DNA from: Sphingomonas faeni
GTDB taxonomy: Bacteria; Pseudomonadota; Alphaproteobacteria; Sphingomonadales; Sphingomonadaceae
DNA length: 64,000 nucleotides
Direction of reading: 5' to 3'
Assembly (NCBI RefSeq): GCF_023195535.1
Contig: NZ_JALPNF010000011.1
Span: 27,031 to 91,030, forward strand
Shown here: positions 47,538 to 57,373 of the stretch, piece after piece
Layout: each line of letters begins with the position of its first letter
Position numbering within the stretch: the stretch's first letter is position 1
The notes under the pieces: model-generated
What the model was told of the DNA's origin: nothing
The model's database searches: none
What the model saw: only the letters and a program-made list of their open reading frames with translations
Made by a program: the position numbers and the translations under genes

Positions 47538-48122
47538 ATGCTGATCGGCTATGCCCGAGTGTCGACCCCGGAACAGGATCTGACCCCGCAGCTCGAAGCG
47601 TTGCGTAGTGCGGGTTGCGAACGAACCTTCTCGGATAAGGCCAGCGGAGCAAAAGCCGACCGCGCAGGGTTAGCCGACGCGCTTTCCCATGCGCGAACCG
47701 GCGACATTCTCGTAGTATGGAAGCTCGACCGGCTCGGCCGTACCATGAAAGGACTGATCGACCTCTCGTCCGATCTAGCGACGAGGGGAATCGGGCTGAA
47801 ATCGATTACAGACGGGATCGATACCGCAGGCACAGCAGGGAAACTCGTTTTCCATATCATGGCAGCGATGGCCGAGATGGAGCGTGACTTGGTTCGTGAG
47901 CGCACGACGGCTGCGTTGATCGTCGCCCGACGTGAGGGCAGGGTAGGTGGCCGGAAGACAGTAATGACACCCAAACGCCTCGAGGCCGCGCGGAAGCTTT
48001 TATCGTCTGGAATGACTGCCCGCGAAATAGCCCCAACCATCGGCGTCTCGATCGCGACGCTATACCGCCATTTGCCAGCACCAGAACAAGAGGCAATTAG
48101 CGCGGGAGAGAATGTCGCTTAG
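47538..48122 (+). CDS. Serine recombinase (resolvase/invertase family)
   Basis: A 194-residue recombinase. It starts LIGYARVSTPEQDLTPQ with the catalytic Ser in RVST, then GDILVVWKLDRLGRTMK, MAAMAEMERDLVRERT, and a C-terminal HTH (MTAREIAPTIGVSIATLYRHL). It matches Tn3-type resolvases or Hin-like invertases in length and layout. It may resolve plasmid multimers, which would fit a position next to the replicon, or be a transposon remnant. No paired res sites were recognised with confidence. A decayed relative lies near 61 kb. Confidence 0.9.
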   Translation: MLIGYARVSTPEQDLTPQLEALRSAGCERTFSDKASGAKADRAGLADALSHARTGDILVVWKLDRLGRTMKGLIDLSSDLATRGIGLKSITDGIDTAGTAGKLVFHIMAAMAEMERDLVRERTTAALIVARREGRVGGRKTVMTPKRLEAARKLLSSGMTAREIAPTIGVSIATLYRHLPAPEQEAISAGENVA

Positions 48123-48154
48123 AAGCATGCAGCTGATCTACATGCACGATAAAT

Positions 48155-48185
48155 GGCTGGCTCCCCGTTTCCTAGGAAGCCAGCC
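48155..48185. terminator. Hairpin between resolvase and mucR (bidirectional terminator candidate)
   Basis: GGCTGGCT and AGCCAGCC form an 8-bp stem around a 15-base loop between two convergent genes. It is followed on the plus strand by the T-rich TCTATATTATT. The loop is long, so it is only a moderate candidate. Confidence 0.5.
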
Positions 48186-48191
48186 TCTATA

Positions 48192-48698
48192 TTATTCCGC
48201 TGCTGCTTCTTCGGTCTTGCGCTTGCGCGGAGCCGAAGCGGGCTTGGCGTCTGCCTTGGCTACATTCGTCTGGCCAGGCTTGCGACCGAGCCCAATGCTC
48301 TTGGCCATCGTGCGACGTGCTTCCGAATAGGTAGGAGCGACCATGGGGTAATCAGCCTTCAGGCCATAACGCTCGCGATACTCCACTGGCGTCATGCCGT
48401 TAGTCGCGAGGTGACGGCGCAGCGTCTTGTACGGCTTACCATCGATCATGCTGATGATGTGATCGGGGCTGGCAAGCGACTTACGAGCAGTGACTGCCGG
48501 GGTGTACTCTTGAGCAGATGCTTCGGGCTCAGCAGCCGTCGAGTTTCCGCCGACCAGCACCGAAACAGTTTCGTACATCTTGTTCAGGAAGGCTGGAACG
48601 TCGTCAGCGTTGGTACGCGTGTTGGGATTGGCCAACCAAGCGATTGTCAATTCCGTGGCGAGTTCGACGGGGTTCAGGTCGAGGGTAGTGTCGGACAT
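48192..48698 (-). CDS. MucR/Ros-family transcription regulator
   Basis: A 168-residue protein. The zinc-finger region reads SLASPDHIISMIDGKPYKTLRRHLATNGMTPVEYRERYGL (cited by its core YKTLRRHL near residue 95), where the usual Cys pair of Ros is replaced. The H-x-H spacing follows the MucR subtype. The tail is basic and Ala-rich (RKPGQTNVAKADAKP). MucR proteins silence AT-rich and horizontally gained genes. GGAG six bases before this ATG sits in a CTCCA/TGGAG hairpin (48705-48718) that could hide the ribosome site. Confidence 0.85.
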   Translation of the reverse strand: MSDTTLDLNPVELATELTIAWLANPNTRTNADDVPAFLNKMYETVSVLVGGNSTAAEPEASAQEYTPAVTARKSLASPDHIISMIDGKPYKTLRRHLATNGMTPVEYRERYGLKADYPMVAPTYSEARRTMAKSIGLGRKPGQTNVAKADAKPASAPRKRKTEEAAAE

Positions 48699-49202
48699 AG
48701 AAGTCTCCATTTCTGGAGGCGCATCTAGGTACTTGATTGGTCGCTGGCAATCTCTGGTCGCGCTAGACCATCCATTAGAGCTCAATACATAAAAATGAAA
48801 CCGAGAATACGCGTTCTTAATTACCGTCCAAGACGTTGGCAAATTTGCTCCTTCGCTGACGCCGACGCCAGCGACCGTTTGAATCTTGCCGGGTGTGCTC
48901 CAAACTTCTGATCGAATATGATTGATCAAGCTCTCATGCGGGGAGCGATCACCGCTCTAACCGTATCCGTCGCTGGGCCTAAGCACCGGCAAGGCCGCGC
49001 AGGAAACGCAAAACACCCGTTTGTCCCACAGTCGTATTTGCGACCGGGTTTTCCACACATCTCACCGCTGAACGGCAATAATTGGTGGTTAGGCGACAGG
49101 CAGCTTTCGGGACCGCGGCCGTTGAAAGCTGCCTTCGAGCCAGTGTCACAACCGTTCGGTTGTGACACCGCCATAGATAGCGCTCCGTCAGGCATGACCC
49201 TC
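48699..49202. other. Intergenic region between mucR and the LOV kinase
   Basis: About 500 bases between divergently placed functions: the mucR promoter on the left and the 3' end of the LOV kinase on the right. AT-rich near 48780-48850, where promoter elements are likely. No gene is supported. The inverted repeat at 49143-49168 lies near its right end. Confidence 0.45.
49143..49168. repeat. Inverted repeat, kinase-locus family member A
   Basis: GTGTCACAACCG and CGGTTGTGACAC are perfect 12-bp arms around a 2-base centre. Related repeats lie at 51751-51776 and 54748-54773. It is 34 bases past the stop codon of the LOV kinase gene; no T run follows on that strand, so termination is not the obvious role. 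Confidence 0.7.
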
Positions 49203-51641
49203 TTATACCGATCGATCGTGTACCGCTCGCCGTAGCACGCGCGACATGGCCTCTACCGAATAGGGTTTCTGCAGAAGGTCGAACCCTTGATGCCCATTTT
49301 CGGCAAGGACATGGCTATATCCGCTGGTAAGCACGACTGGTAGGCCAGGATAGCGACGACGGACCTCCTCGCCGAGTTCGATACCCGTCATCCCCGGCAT
49401 GATTACATCGGTGAACACTACATCGAACTTGAGCTCGTCTTGAGCGAGCAGATCGAGCGCGGCATTGGCGTCCGCCGCCCAAGTGGTCCGATACCCAAGG
49501 TCCTGGAGCATGGCCGTGGCAAACTCACCGACATCGGAATTGTCTTCGACTACGAGAACGTTGGCGTTCGGGGCGTGTGCGGGTTGTTTGGCATCCGCCG
49601 GCTCACTCGGTTTGACGCCCTTCGCGGACACCAGCTTGAGATAGATCGTGAATGTCGTTCCGGTGCCTGCTTCGCTTTCCACCAGCACGTCGCCGCCGGA
49701 TTGCTTGGCGAAGCCGAACACCTGGCTCAGACCCAGACCGGTGCCTTTGCCGACGTCTTTGGTTGTGAAGAATGGCTCGAATATGCGCGACAGGTTTTCT
49801 GGGGTTATCCCGCCCCCGGTGTCGGTGACGCTGACCGCCACATAGGAGCCCGGCCGTTCGGCATGATGGCGCATCGCTGGAATAGAGGAAGCGGGCTGGA
49901 CGCGAAGCGTCAGTCGCCCTTCGCCGTTCATGGCATCGCGTGCATTTACCGCCAAGTTCAGGATGGCGGTATCGAACTGCGCCACATCGGCCTCTGCGTG
50001 GAACGCTTCCGGGGGCTGTTCGACCTCCAGGGCGACGCGACTGCCGAGCAGTGAGCGCACCATCTCAGCAACGCCGGCGACCTTATCGCCAACGTCAAAC
50101 ACTTCTGGCCTGAGCGGTTGACGACGCGCGAAGGCGAGGAGCTGCCCTGTCAGCTTGGCCCCACGATCGGCAGTGTCGGAAATCGCGTCAATGTAGCGCC
50201 GGCGTTTCTCGTCCGTAATGTCCGCGCGGCGGAGAAAGTCCGCGGCGGAACGAATTACCGTAAGCAGGTTGTTGAAGTCGTGCGCGACACCGCCTGTGAG
50301 TTGCCCGACCGCATCCATCTTCTGCGCTTGACTCAACGCTTCATTGGCAACCTTTTCGCCCGTAATATCGCGGGCCACGGCATGGATAAGGCCGTGCTCG
50401 GGAACAGCGGACCAGGACAGCCAGCGATAACCCCCATCCCGGTGACGATAGCGGTTTTCGAACCGTAGAGTTGTCATGCCGTCTGTCAGCCGGTTTGTTT
50501 CCGATCCGGTCGCGGGCTGATCATCGGGATGCACGAAGTCGAGATATGGCCGACCGATCAGCTCGTCACGTTCCCAGCCCAACAAGGTGGTCCAAGCCGG
50601 GTTGACCGACACGATTGTCGCGTCGAATTGCGCAACTAGCATCAGGTCGGTGGTTAGCCGCCACATGCGGTCACGCTCAGCAGTGCTGTCCGCGACCCGC
50701 TGTTCCAATGTCGTGTTAAGTTCGCGAAGTCGGTCTTCCGTCGCTTTACGCAGGGTGATGTCGATAGCGGTGCCGATTGCCCGAATGCAGCGTCCCTTGT
50801 CGTCGAAGATGCCGCGGCCCTTGGCAGCGACCCAGCGGATAATGCCGTCTTCCTTGCCGACCGTCCGATATTCCACGTCGTAGGTAGCGCGACGCTCCGG
50901 ATCGAGGGCGCTAGCAAAAGCTTCCCCAGTCACGTCGCGATCGTCAGGGTGTAGCCCAGCGTAAAAGTCATCCATGCTGCACGGGATATCCGGCGAGATG
51001 CCGAACATCGCCTTGGTACGTGGCGGCCAGTTGAGCACGTTGGTGGTGAGGTCTAGGTCCCAGGTGCCGATCTCGGCCGCGTCCACCGAAAGCTTGAGCG
51101 TGACTTCGTTGAGGGCGAGCCGTTGTTCGGCTAGGGCGCGCTCTGAGCTAAGCACGGCGTTCGCCGCCTGTAATCCGGCGAGCTGGTCGCGTTCCATTGT
51201 GACGTCGAGCTGGCTGGCGAAGAAATAGGTGAGCTTGCCCGCTTCGTCGCGGACAGGTGCCAGCAGCAATCGATTCCAAAAAGGAACACCGTCGCGACGA
51301 TGATTGCGAATGTCGATCTCGATCGACCGTTCCTCGCGAATGGCATCGCGGATCGCTTGTACATCCTCGGGTCCAGTTTCTGGACCCTGTAGAAAACGGC
51401 AGTTTTGTCCTACAATCTCGTCGCGCGCATAGCCCGTCAAGCGACAGAACGAGTCGTTGACGAAAACGATCGGGTTATCGGGCAACCGAGGGTTGGTGAC
51501 CACCATCGGCATTCGCGTTGCCCGCACGGCAGAGGCGAAGGGATCGTGCGAAGGCCGGTTTCCGATGAACTCCGCCTCGATGCGGTCCGCGTCTTCACCA
51601 GTGCCTGAGCCGGGGTGATCATGTTCATTCAAAACGTGCAT
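49203..51641 (-). CDS. LOV-domain hybrid histidine kinase (LOV-PAS-PAS-HisKA-HATPase-REC)
   Basis: An 812-residue kinase. The N-terminal LOV domain has GQNCRFLQG with the flavin-adduct Cys at residue 81, plus VNDSFCRLTGY and FWNRLLLAPV. Two PAS domains follow (about 180-310 and 320-440). The kinase core shows [21 protein letters not shown] and GTGLGLSQ, then a receiver with VLVVEDN and VVFTDVIMPG. It is very likely a blue-light sensor. The kinase-receiver half closely resembles that of the next kinase, at 51785. Confidence 0.9.
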   Translation of the reverse strand: MHVLNEHDHPGSGTGEDADRIEAEFIGNRPSHDPFASAVRATRMPMVVTNPRLPDNPIVFVNDSFCRLTGYARDEIVGQNCRFLQGPETGPEDVQAIRDAIREERSIEIDIRNHRRDGVPFWNRLLLAPVRDEAGKLTYFFASQLDVTMERDQLAGLQAANAVLSSERALAEQRLALNEVTLKLSVDAAEIGTWDLDLTTNVLNWPPRTKAMFGISPDIPCSMDDFYAGLHPDDRDVTGEAFASALDPERRATYDVEYRTVGKEDGIIRWVAAKGRGIFDDKGRCIRAIGTAIDITLRKATEDRLRELNTTLEQRVADSTAERDRMWRLTTDLMLVAQFDATIVSVNPAWTTLLGWERDELIGRPYLDFVHPDDQPATGSETNRLTDGMTTLRFENRYRHRDGGYRWLSWSAVPEHGLIHAVARDITGEKVANEALSQAQKMDAVGQLTGGVAHDFNNLLTVIRSAADFLRRADITDEKRRRYIDAISDTADRGAKLTGQLLAFARRQPLRPEVFDVGDKVAGVAEMVRSLLGSRVALEVEQPPEAFHAEADVAQFDTAILNLAVNARDAMNGEGRLTLRVQPASSIPAMRHHAERPGSYVAVSVTDTGGGITPENLSRIFEPFFTTKDVGKGTGLGLSQVFGFAKQSGGDVLVESEAGTGTTFTIYLKLVSAKGVKPSEPADAKQPAHAPNANVLVVEDNSDVGEFATAMLQDLGYRTTWAADANAALDLLAQDELKFDVVFTDVIMPGMTGIELGEEVRRRYPGLPVVLTSGYSHVLAENGHQGFDLLQKPYSVEAMSRVLRRAVHDRSV

Positions 51642-51750
51642 TCACATCCTCGCCCGCACCTTTTCCCTATGTTTAGCGCTAGCTGAGCATTTTACGAGTG
51701 CTGAGCGGCAGGTGCGTTCAACGGCGGTTGGCTGCCGTGCCACAGCTTCG

Positions 51751-51776
51751 GCGTCAAAACCGACAGTTTTGACACC
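51751..51776. repeat. Inverted repeat, kinase-locus family member B
   Basis: Half-sites GTCAAAAC and GTTTTGAC lie around a 5-base centre. Read on the minus strand, the 26-base element differs from member C at only about three positions. It stands between the two kinase genes, within the upstream region of the LOV kinase and eight bases past the next gene's stop. Confidence 0.7.
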
Positions 51777-51784
51777 GCAAAGGT

Positions 51785-54673
51785 TCACTGGCGCCGTGAC
51801 ACCTTCCGGATGGCGCGTGACAGCGTGTCAATCGAGTAGGGCTTATGCACCAGTTCGAATCCGTGCGTGCCACTCTGCGCCAAAACCTCGCTATATCCGC
51901 TGGTCAACACGACCGGCAGCTTCGGATAAAGACGGGTAATCTCCTGACCCAGTTCGATGCCGGACATGCCCGGCATCATCACGTCGGAGAAGACAACGTC
52001 AAACCTGCCTGCGTCGGCCGCCAGTTCAGCGAGCGCCTTGGAGGCGTCCATCGCCCAAACCGTATGATAGCCCAACTCTGCCAGCGCCTCGGTAGCGAAC
52101 ATGCCGACCTCGGCATTGTCCTCCACCACCAGCACGCAGGCGCCTTCGCCGAACGGCAGGGAATTATCGCCCTCCTCGGCCACTCCGCCCTCCAGCCCCT
52201 CAACCCGGGGCAGGTACATGGTGAAGGTCGCGCCTTCGCCTTCCGAGCTCGTGACGATGACGCCCCCGCCAGACTGCTTCGTGAAGCCGAAAACCTGGCT
52301 GAGGCCGAGGCCCGTGCCTTCGCCCACGCCTTTGGTGGTGAAGAACGGTTCGAAGATCCGTTCTATGTTATCGGCTGAAATGCCGGGACCGCTGTCGGTC
52401 AACGAAACCGTTACGAACTCGCCCGGCGTGGCCGGATGGGACCGTATGGCGGGCATGCCGGAGGCTGCCGCCACCACGATGGACAGCTCGCCCGCGCCGT
52501 TCATGGCGTCGCGTGCATTCACCGCCATGTTGACGATCGCGGTGTCGAACTGGCTGCGGTCCGCGTCGATGTAGCAAGGCTCCGTCGGCAGCCGATGGGA
52601 TACCTTAATGCGTGCGCCCGTCAGCGTCCGCACCATGTCGCTGACCGTCCGCACGCTTTCCGAGACATCGAAGACTTCGGGTTTGAGCGACTGGCGGCGC
52701 GCGAATGCGAGCAGCTGGTTGGTCAGTTTGGTCGCGCGTTCGGCGGTGTCGGAGATCGCGTCGATATAGCGCTGCCGGCGTTCGTCGGAGAGACCGGGCC
52801 GGCGCAATAGGTCGATGGAACCCCGGATGACGGTCAGCAGATTGTTGAAGTCGTGCGCCACCCCACCGGTGAGTTGCCCGATCGCCTCCACCTTCTGCGA
52901 TTGGCGCAACGCGTCCTCGGCCTGGCCAAGGTCGGCGGTTCGCTCCGCGACGCGCTGCTCCAGCGTCTCGGCGAGCGCGCGCAGATCGGCGACAGCACGG
53001 TCGCGCTCCGCTGCGATGCTCCGCCGTTCCTCGACGTCGATCAGGACGCCGGGAAAGCTCAGCGGCGTTCCGTCGGGTGCATGGTCAACCCGACCGTTCG
53101 CCTCGATCCAATAATATCGACCGTCAGCACGACGGACCCGGTATTGATGCGCATAGGACCCACTGCGGGCGATTACCGTGTTGATCGCCTCCGTCAGCCC
53201 TGCCTGATCGTCGGGATGTACCGTTGCTGTAATCTGCGCGAGCGGGATGCCGGATCGACCGAGCGCCGGATCAAGGCCGAAGGCACGCGCGAATGCCTCG
53301 TCTACGGTGAACTGATCGCTTGGCAGGTCCCAGTGCCAGGTGCCGATGATGGCGCCGGCCTCCAGCGCGAGTTTCACCCGCTCGACGTTCTGACGCGCGA
53401 CGGATTCACTGACACGCAGGCGTTCCTCCGCTTCTCGGCGTGCGGTCACGTCGTTGAAAATAATTGCGATCTGTCGATCTGCGGGATCGCCAACCCTTAC
53501 TGCCCGTACGTCGAACCAGCGTTGGAATGCTTCGGCATAATTCTCGAAATTGGTCGGTTCGCCGGTCTTGGCGACATGCCCGTACGTGTCGAACCAGAAC
53601 TGCTCCAGATCGGGCGCGAACTCGGTAACCCACTTGCCCCGCAGGTTGACCCCCGACTGGCGCTCAAAAGCCGGATTGGCCTCGACGAACCGATAATCGA
53701 CAGGGTTGTCGTTTTCGTCGAACTTCACCTCGACGATGGCGAAAGCTGCTTCGACCGTGTCGAAAATCGTCTGGAAGCGCTGCTGCGCCTGCTGGAGCGC
53801 TTCGCCGGCAAGATGTTCCTCGGTACGATCACGCAGAACCTTGACGTAGCCGGTATGGCGGCCCGCCGGATCGCGGAGCAGCGACAACTCGCCACTGGCC
53901 CAGAATAGCTCGCCCTCTTTGCGTACATGCCAACGCTCATCTTTGGCACGCCCTTCCTCGCGGGCGCCTGACATCTCCTGTGCCGGCACCTCGGTCGCGC
54001 GATCTTTATCGGTAAAGAACAGGGAAACGCTTCGGCCGATTACCTCGTCTTCCGACCAGCCCAGAATCCGTTCTGCGCCGTAGCTCCATTCGATGATCCG
54101 GCCGTCCAGATCGCAGGCGACGATGGCGAAGTCTTGTGCACTATCGACGATCGCGCGCTGCCGCGCCTCGGCGGCGATCAGTCGTCCCGTTGCGACGCGC
54201 TGCTCGAACTGCACCATGACCTGTCGCGCCATGACGCGGATCGCCTGCTTCTGCACATCGGTGAGATCACGGGGGCGATGATCGAGCACGCAGAGCGTGC
54301 CGATCGGAAAGCCATCAGGCGACTTCAACAGCGCGCCGGCATAGAAGCGCAGATGCGGCTCACCCGTGACTAGAGGATTGCAATCGAAGCGTGGGTCCTT
54401 CGTCGCGTCCGGAACGAGCAGGAATTCATTCTCGAGAATCGCCTGCCCACAGAATGATGTGTCCAACGGCGTCTCACGAACGCCGAGGCCGACCTCCGCC
54501 TTGAAGAACTGCCTACCGTCACCGATCAGGTTCACGACTGCGATGGGCGTGTCGCAGATCGCCGCGACCAGCTCGACGATCTCATCGAACGCCGCCTCAC
54601 GCGGCGTGTCCATCAGACCATATTGAGCGAGCGCAGCCAGCCGCTGCTTCGCGTACGTGGGCAGATCAGTCAT
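51785..54673 (-). CDS. Hybrid histidine kinase (GAF-PAS-PAS-PAS-HisKA-HATPase-REC)
   Basis: A 962-residue kinase starting [24 protein letters not shown] domain covers residues 25-170 ([19 protein letters not shown]). At least three PAS-like domains follow to about residue 575, one with the [15 protein letters not shown] pattern. The kinase core has [21 protein letters not shown] and GTGLGLSQ, then a receiver with VLVVEDN and [10 protein letters not shown]. An upstream in-frame ATG would add 19 residues, but GGAATAAG supports this one. It and the LOV kinase look like tandem paralogues with exchanged sensor parts. Confidence 0.88.
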   Translation of the reverse strand: MTDLPTYAKQRLAALAQYGLMDTPREAAFDEIVELVAAICDTPIAVVNLIGDGRQFFKAEVGLGVRETPLDTSFCGQAILENEFLLVPDATKDPRFDCNPLVTGEPHLRFYAGALLKSPDGFPIGTLCVLDHRPRDLTDVQKQAIRVMARQVMVQFEQRVATGRLIAAEARQRAIVDSAQDFAIVACDLDGRIIEWSYGAERILGWSEDEVIGRSVSLFFTDKDRATEVPAQEMSGAREEGRAKDERWHVRKEGELFWASGELSLLRDPAGRHTGYVKVLRDRTEEHLAGEALQQAQQRFQTIFDTVEAAFAIVEVKFDENDNPVDYRFVEANPAFERQSGVNLRGKWVTEFAPDLEQFWFDTYGHVAKTGEPTNFENYAEAFQRWFDVRAVRVGDPADRQIAIIFNDVTARREAEERLRVSESVARQNVERVKLALEAGAIIGTWHWDLPSDQFTVDEAFARAFGLDPALGRSGIPLAQITATVHPDDQAGLTEAINTVIARSGSYAHQYRVRRADGRYYWIEANGRVDHAPDGTPLSFPGVLIDVEERRSIAAERDRAVADLRALAETLEQRVAERTADLGQAEDALRQSQKVEAIGQLTGGVAHDFNNLLTVIRGSIDLLRRPGLSDERRQRYIDAISDTAERATKLTNQLLAFARRQSLKPEVFDVSESVRTVSDMVRTLTGARIKVSHRLPTEPCYIDADRSQFDTAIVNMAVNARDAMNGAGELSIVVAAASGMPAIRSHPATPGEFVTVSLTDSGPGISADNIERIFEPFFTTKGVGEGTGLGLSQVFGFTKQSGGGVIVTSSEGEGATFTMYLPRVEGLEGGVAEEGDNSLPFGEGACVLVVEDNAEVGMFATEALAELGYHTVWAMDASKALAELAADAGRFDVVFSDVMMPGMSGIELGQEITRLYPKLPVVLTSGYSEVLAQSGTHGFELVHKPYSIDTLSRAIRKVSRRQ

Positions 54674-55104
54674 CTTATTCCATAGGCTCAGCGGTTTATT
54701 GAGCTGTAGCATCGTCGTTGGTAAGCTCAAACGGCTGGCAATTCTTAGGTGTCAAACCGGTCGGTTTTGACGCTGCAGCTGGACCCGAGCTTTTCTGCGG
54801 GTCGCAGGGTATCAGAACTCCGGTTAAAAATGTCCGCTTTAAAGAGCGGCCACTTTTTCTGGCTATGACGAATCTTGGGCGGGAGCGGCATGGCAGCTTC
54901 TGAGCGCCGCGCCCCGTCGGAAACTCACGATTGTCGCCGATCGGCGTTAGCGACGGCGTTTTGCGACGATCGAGATGATACCGTCCGAAATCACCCGTTT
55001 GTCGCTCATCGGATAAAGCGACAGGGTTTCCCGACACCTCGGCTGCGAACCCACGCCTTTCGGGACAAAGGCGGCGTTCCCCACGCGCTCCGTAAGTGAT
55101 CGCT
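54674..55104. other. Intergenic region upstream of the GAF-PAS kinase
   Basis: About 430 bases that hold the kinase promoter, inverted-repeat member C and no supported gene. The stretch next to the metallo-hydrolase fragment has no similarity to the missing part of that protein, so the break is not a simple frameshift. Confidence 0.4.
54748..54773. repeat. Inverted repeat, kinase-locus family member C
   Basis: GGTGTCAAACC and GGTTTTGACGC-type half-sites form an imperfect 26-base dyad about 75 bases upstream of the GAF-PAS kinase ATG, in promoter position. It differs from member B at about three bases. Confidence 0.65.
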
Positions 55105-55566
55105 TTAAACGAGAACGGACGTTCCGGGTTGCTGCGGACGATAGCGTTTCCTGGAGACGAACACACCGCCGCGACGTTGATCAGCGACCTCCTTTTCCCG
55201 GGCCGTGACATGAATGCGCGCGTTCGGGAAATCCTCGATCCCGCCAGCATGATCGAAGTCGAGATGCGTCACGCCGACGTGACGGACGTCCGCCGGTGCA
55301 AAGCCCAAGCGGCGTATCTGCGCGACCGCGATCTCTTCCGTCCGAAGCTGCGGTCGGTTGAGCGCCAGAAATAAGTCGGACAGCCTTTCTCTGGGTCGGG
55401 TGATGTCCTGGCTGCCATACCCAGTATCAATCAGGACAAGTCCGTCGTTCGTCTCGATGAGCAGGCAGTGGCACACGAGATGCGCTGACAGACCGCGGCT
55501 GTACCCGTCGAACAGCCGCCCACCCACCGGGCAGCAAGTGCCACAATTTAAATGGTGTATCCTCAT
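55105..55566 (-). pseudogene. Truncated metallo-beta-lactamase-fold hydrolase
   Basis: The 153-residue product opens MRIHHLNCGTCCPVGG and keeps the CLLIETNDGLVLIDTGYG sheet and the THLDFDHAGG metal motif (HxxxDH, with the first His kept). Homologues of this type run to about 270 residues, with further His and Asp ligands in the second half. Here the frame ends soon after RKRYRPQQPG, and the downstream DNA shows no continuation. It is therefore probably a broken gene, although the fragment itself is free of stops. Confidence 0.7.
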
Positions 55567-55886
55567 TATATGTCTGCCCTCGTAGTCAGAGTCGTGTCAA
55601 TTGATCAGGTCGGAACGTCGGTCCCTTGTATGGGCAAGGGGGGATCCAACTGATCTTCCTACAATACCCCGATTTAACGGCGTCCAACGATGCGCAACGA
55701 TCATCGTTTTCAACGAATTGACCTCGATCAATGCGTTTATGAACTCCACTTAGATGGTGGAGAGCGAGTATCAAAAATAGATTGGTTAATCGAAGTTAAG
55801 TAGTCCTGTTTCCATGGATCATCGTGGATTAAAGTGCGTTCTGCCTTTGTTGTTCAATCACGATTTAGAACACATCGGAGTCGAAC
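55567..55886. other. Intergenic region upstream of the Mn catalase
   Basis: About 320 bases, AT-richer than surrounding DNA, between divergent genes. It holds the Mn catalase promoter; no convincing sigma or EcfG-type element was found. No gene is supported. Confidence 0.4.
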
Positions 55887-56741
55887 ATGTATTATCATGA
55901 CAAGAGACTACAGTACCCGGTCCAGGTGACGAAACCCGATCCTGCTTTTGCTCGAATGTTGCAGCAGGCGATTGGTGGCGTTGAAGGCGAGATACGCGTA
56001 TGCATGCAGTATTTCTTCCAGGCTTGGGGCAACCGCGCGCCGACAACGAAATATCGTGACATGCTGCTGCACACGGCGACCGAAGAGATCGGCCACATCG
56101 AAATGCTGGCGACCGCAGTCGCGCTGAACCTCGACAAGGCGCCGACGCACCTCCAGGAAGAGGGCGTCAAAGACAGCATCGTCGGCGCTGTCATGGGCGG
56201 TGAAAACCCTCGTCAGAGCATCGAAGGAATCATCCACAAGAACCTGTTGTCAGGCGGCATGGCAGCGATGCCGATGGATTCCGACGGCGTGCCGTTCAAC
56301 ATGAGCCACATCTACGCGAGCGGGAACGTCGCGGCCGATATGTACTGCAACGTTGCCGCAGAAAGCACCGGTCGCGTTCTCGCGGTACGGCTCTTCAACG
56401 CGACCCATGACGAGGGCATGAAGAAGATGCTCCATTACATGATCGCGCGCGACACGATGCACCAGCAGCAGTGGCTGGCCGTCATCGAGGAACTGGGGGC
56501 AGAAGCCATGAACCTGCCGATCCCCAACAGCTTCCCGCAAGACATGGAAGATCAGCAGAACAACTATAACTTCTACGCGACCTCGGTCGACGGGACGTTT
56601 CCGGAAGGTCGCTGGACGTCGGGTCCCTCGATGGACGGCAAGGGCGAGTTTACCGTCTTCCGCAACGAACCGCTCGGTGAAGAACCGGTGATGGGGCCGG
56701 CCCGCCCCAATAGCGGCGCCCAGAACCAGCAGATCGGCTGA
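55887..56741 (+). CDS. Manganese catalase
   Basis: A 284-residue di-manganese catalase that removes hydrogen peroxide. It starts MYYHDKRLQYPVQV, the typical N-terminus. Ligand segments are GGVEGEIRVCMQYFFQ near residue 30, TEEIGHIEM near residue 68 and DEGMKKMLHYMIARDTMH near residue 172. The C-terminal part has the FRNEPLGEEPV pattern. GGAG before ATG is a good ribosome site. No clear partner gene; it is part of a cluster of stress functions. Confidence 0.93.
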   Translation: MYYHDKRLQYPVQVTKPDPAFARMLQQAIGGVEGEIRVCMQYFFQAWGNRAPTTKYRDMLLHTATEEIGHIEMLATAVALNLDKAPTHLQEEGVKDSIVGAVMGGENPRQSIEGIIHKNLLSGGMAAMPMDSDGVPFNMSHIYASGNVAADMYCNVAAESTGRVLAVRLFNATHDEGMKKMLHYMIARDTMHQQQWLAVIEELGAEAMNLPIPNSFPQDMEDQQNNYNFYATSVDGTFPEGRWTSGPSMDGKGEFTVFRNEPLGEEPVMGPARPNSGAQNQQIG

Positions 56742-56750
56742 GAACGCGTT

Positions 56751-56778
56751 GCGGGGCGTGCATCTGCGCGCCCCGCTT
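56751..56778 (+). terminator. Candidate terminator after Mn catalase
   Basis: GCGGGGCG and CGCCCCGC make an 8-bp GC stem around ten bases, nine bases past the stop codon, but only TTCG follows. It is a moderate candidate without a proper T run. Confidence 0.45.
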
Positions 56779-56814
56779 CGATCGTGTCCCATTGAGCAGT
56801 ATCGGAGAAGCCAC

Positions 56815-57312
56815 TTGGCACTTGAAAGCATCGTGAACGCCGCGAAATCTGCCGTTCGTGACGTCGTCTCACCGCAGTCGAGTGACCCGGTCTCCGATCG
56901 TAACGACGTTCTGCAGGATCTGCACCTAGCCGAGAAGGCATGGGCGACCGATGGTGTTCGCTCAGGCACCTGGTTTGTCCGTGACGGCGAGCATGTAGCT
57001 TTTACGCCCACCGCGCGGAATGGGGCCACGTTGACCATCGGCGGTCAGACGACGAACTTCATCCCCGCAGATCGCTTCACCGATTACCTTGTCAACATGC
57101 GATCGGCCATCGAAGCAGGCGAATTCGATCGCGAGATCGCAGGTGCACTTCACGGTTCGGCCAATGTTGGAGGAACTGCCGAAGTCGCCATTCCCGCCGC
57201 GAGAGAAGGTAGTCCGGAAGACGTGCGCCAAGCACAACAGGATGCAGCATTCGCTCGCGAGGGTCGTAACCCCGACGGATCGTTAGCTGCCGTCGTCAGA
57301 GACGGTTCGTAA
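56815..57312 (+). CDS. Hypothetical protein
   Basis: A 165-residue protein if translated from TTG, chosen because GGAGAAG lies five bases upstream. No ATG is found before the conserved-looking part. The sequence (LALESIVNAAKSAVRDVV, then HLAEKAWATDGVRSGTWFVRDGEHVAF) suggests a small alpha/beta cytoplasmic protein; the C-terminal quarter is Ala/Glu-rich. No family is recognised. Confidence 0.55.
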   Translation: MALESIVNAAKSAVRDVVSPQSSDPVSDRNDVLQDLHLAEKAWATDGVRSGTWFVRDGEHVAFTPTARNGATLTIGGQTTNFIPADRFTDYLVNMRSAIEAGEFDREIAGALHGSANVGGTAEVAIPAAREGSPEDVRQAQQDAAFAREGRNPDGSLAAVVRDGS

Positions 57313-57373
57313 AAGCTACTGTGAACTGGCCTTATCGACGCAAATTTCAGAAGAAACTATCAGGAGAGAACCA

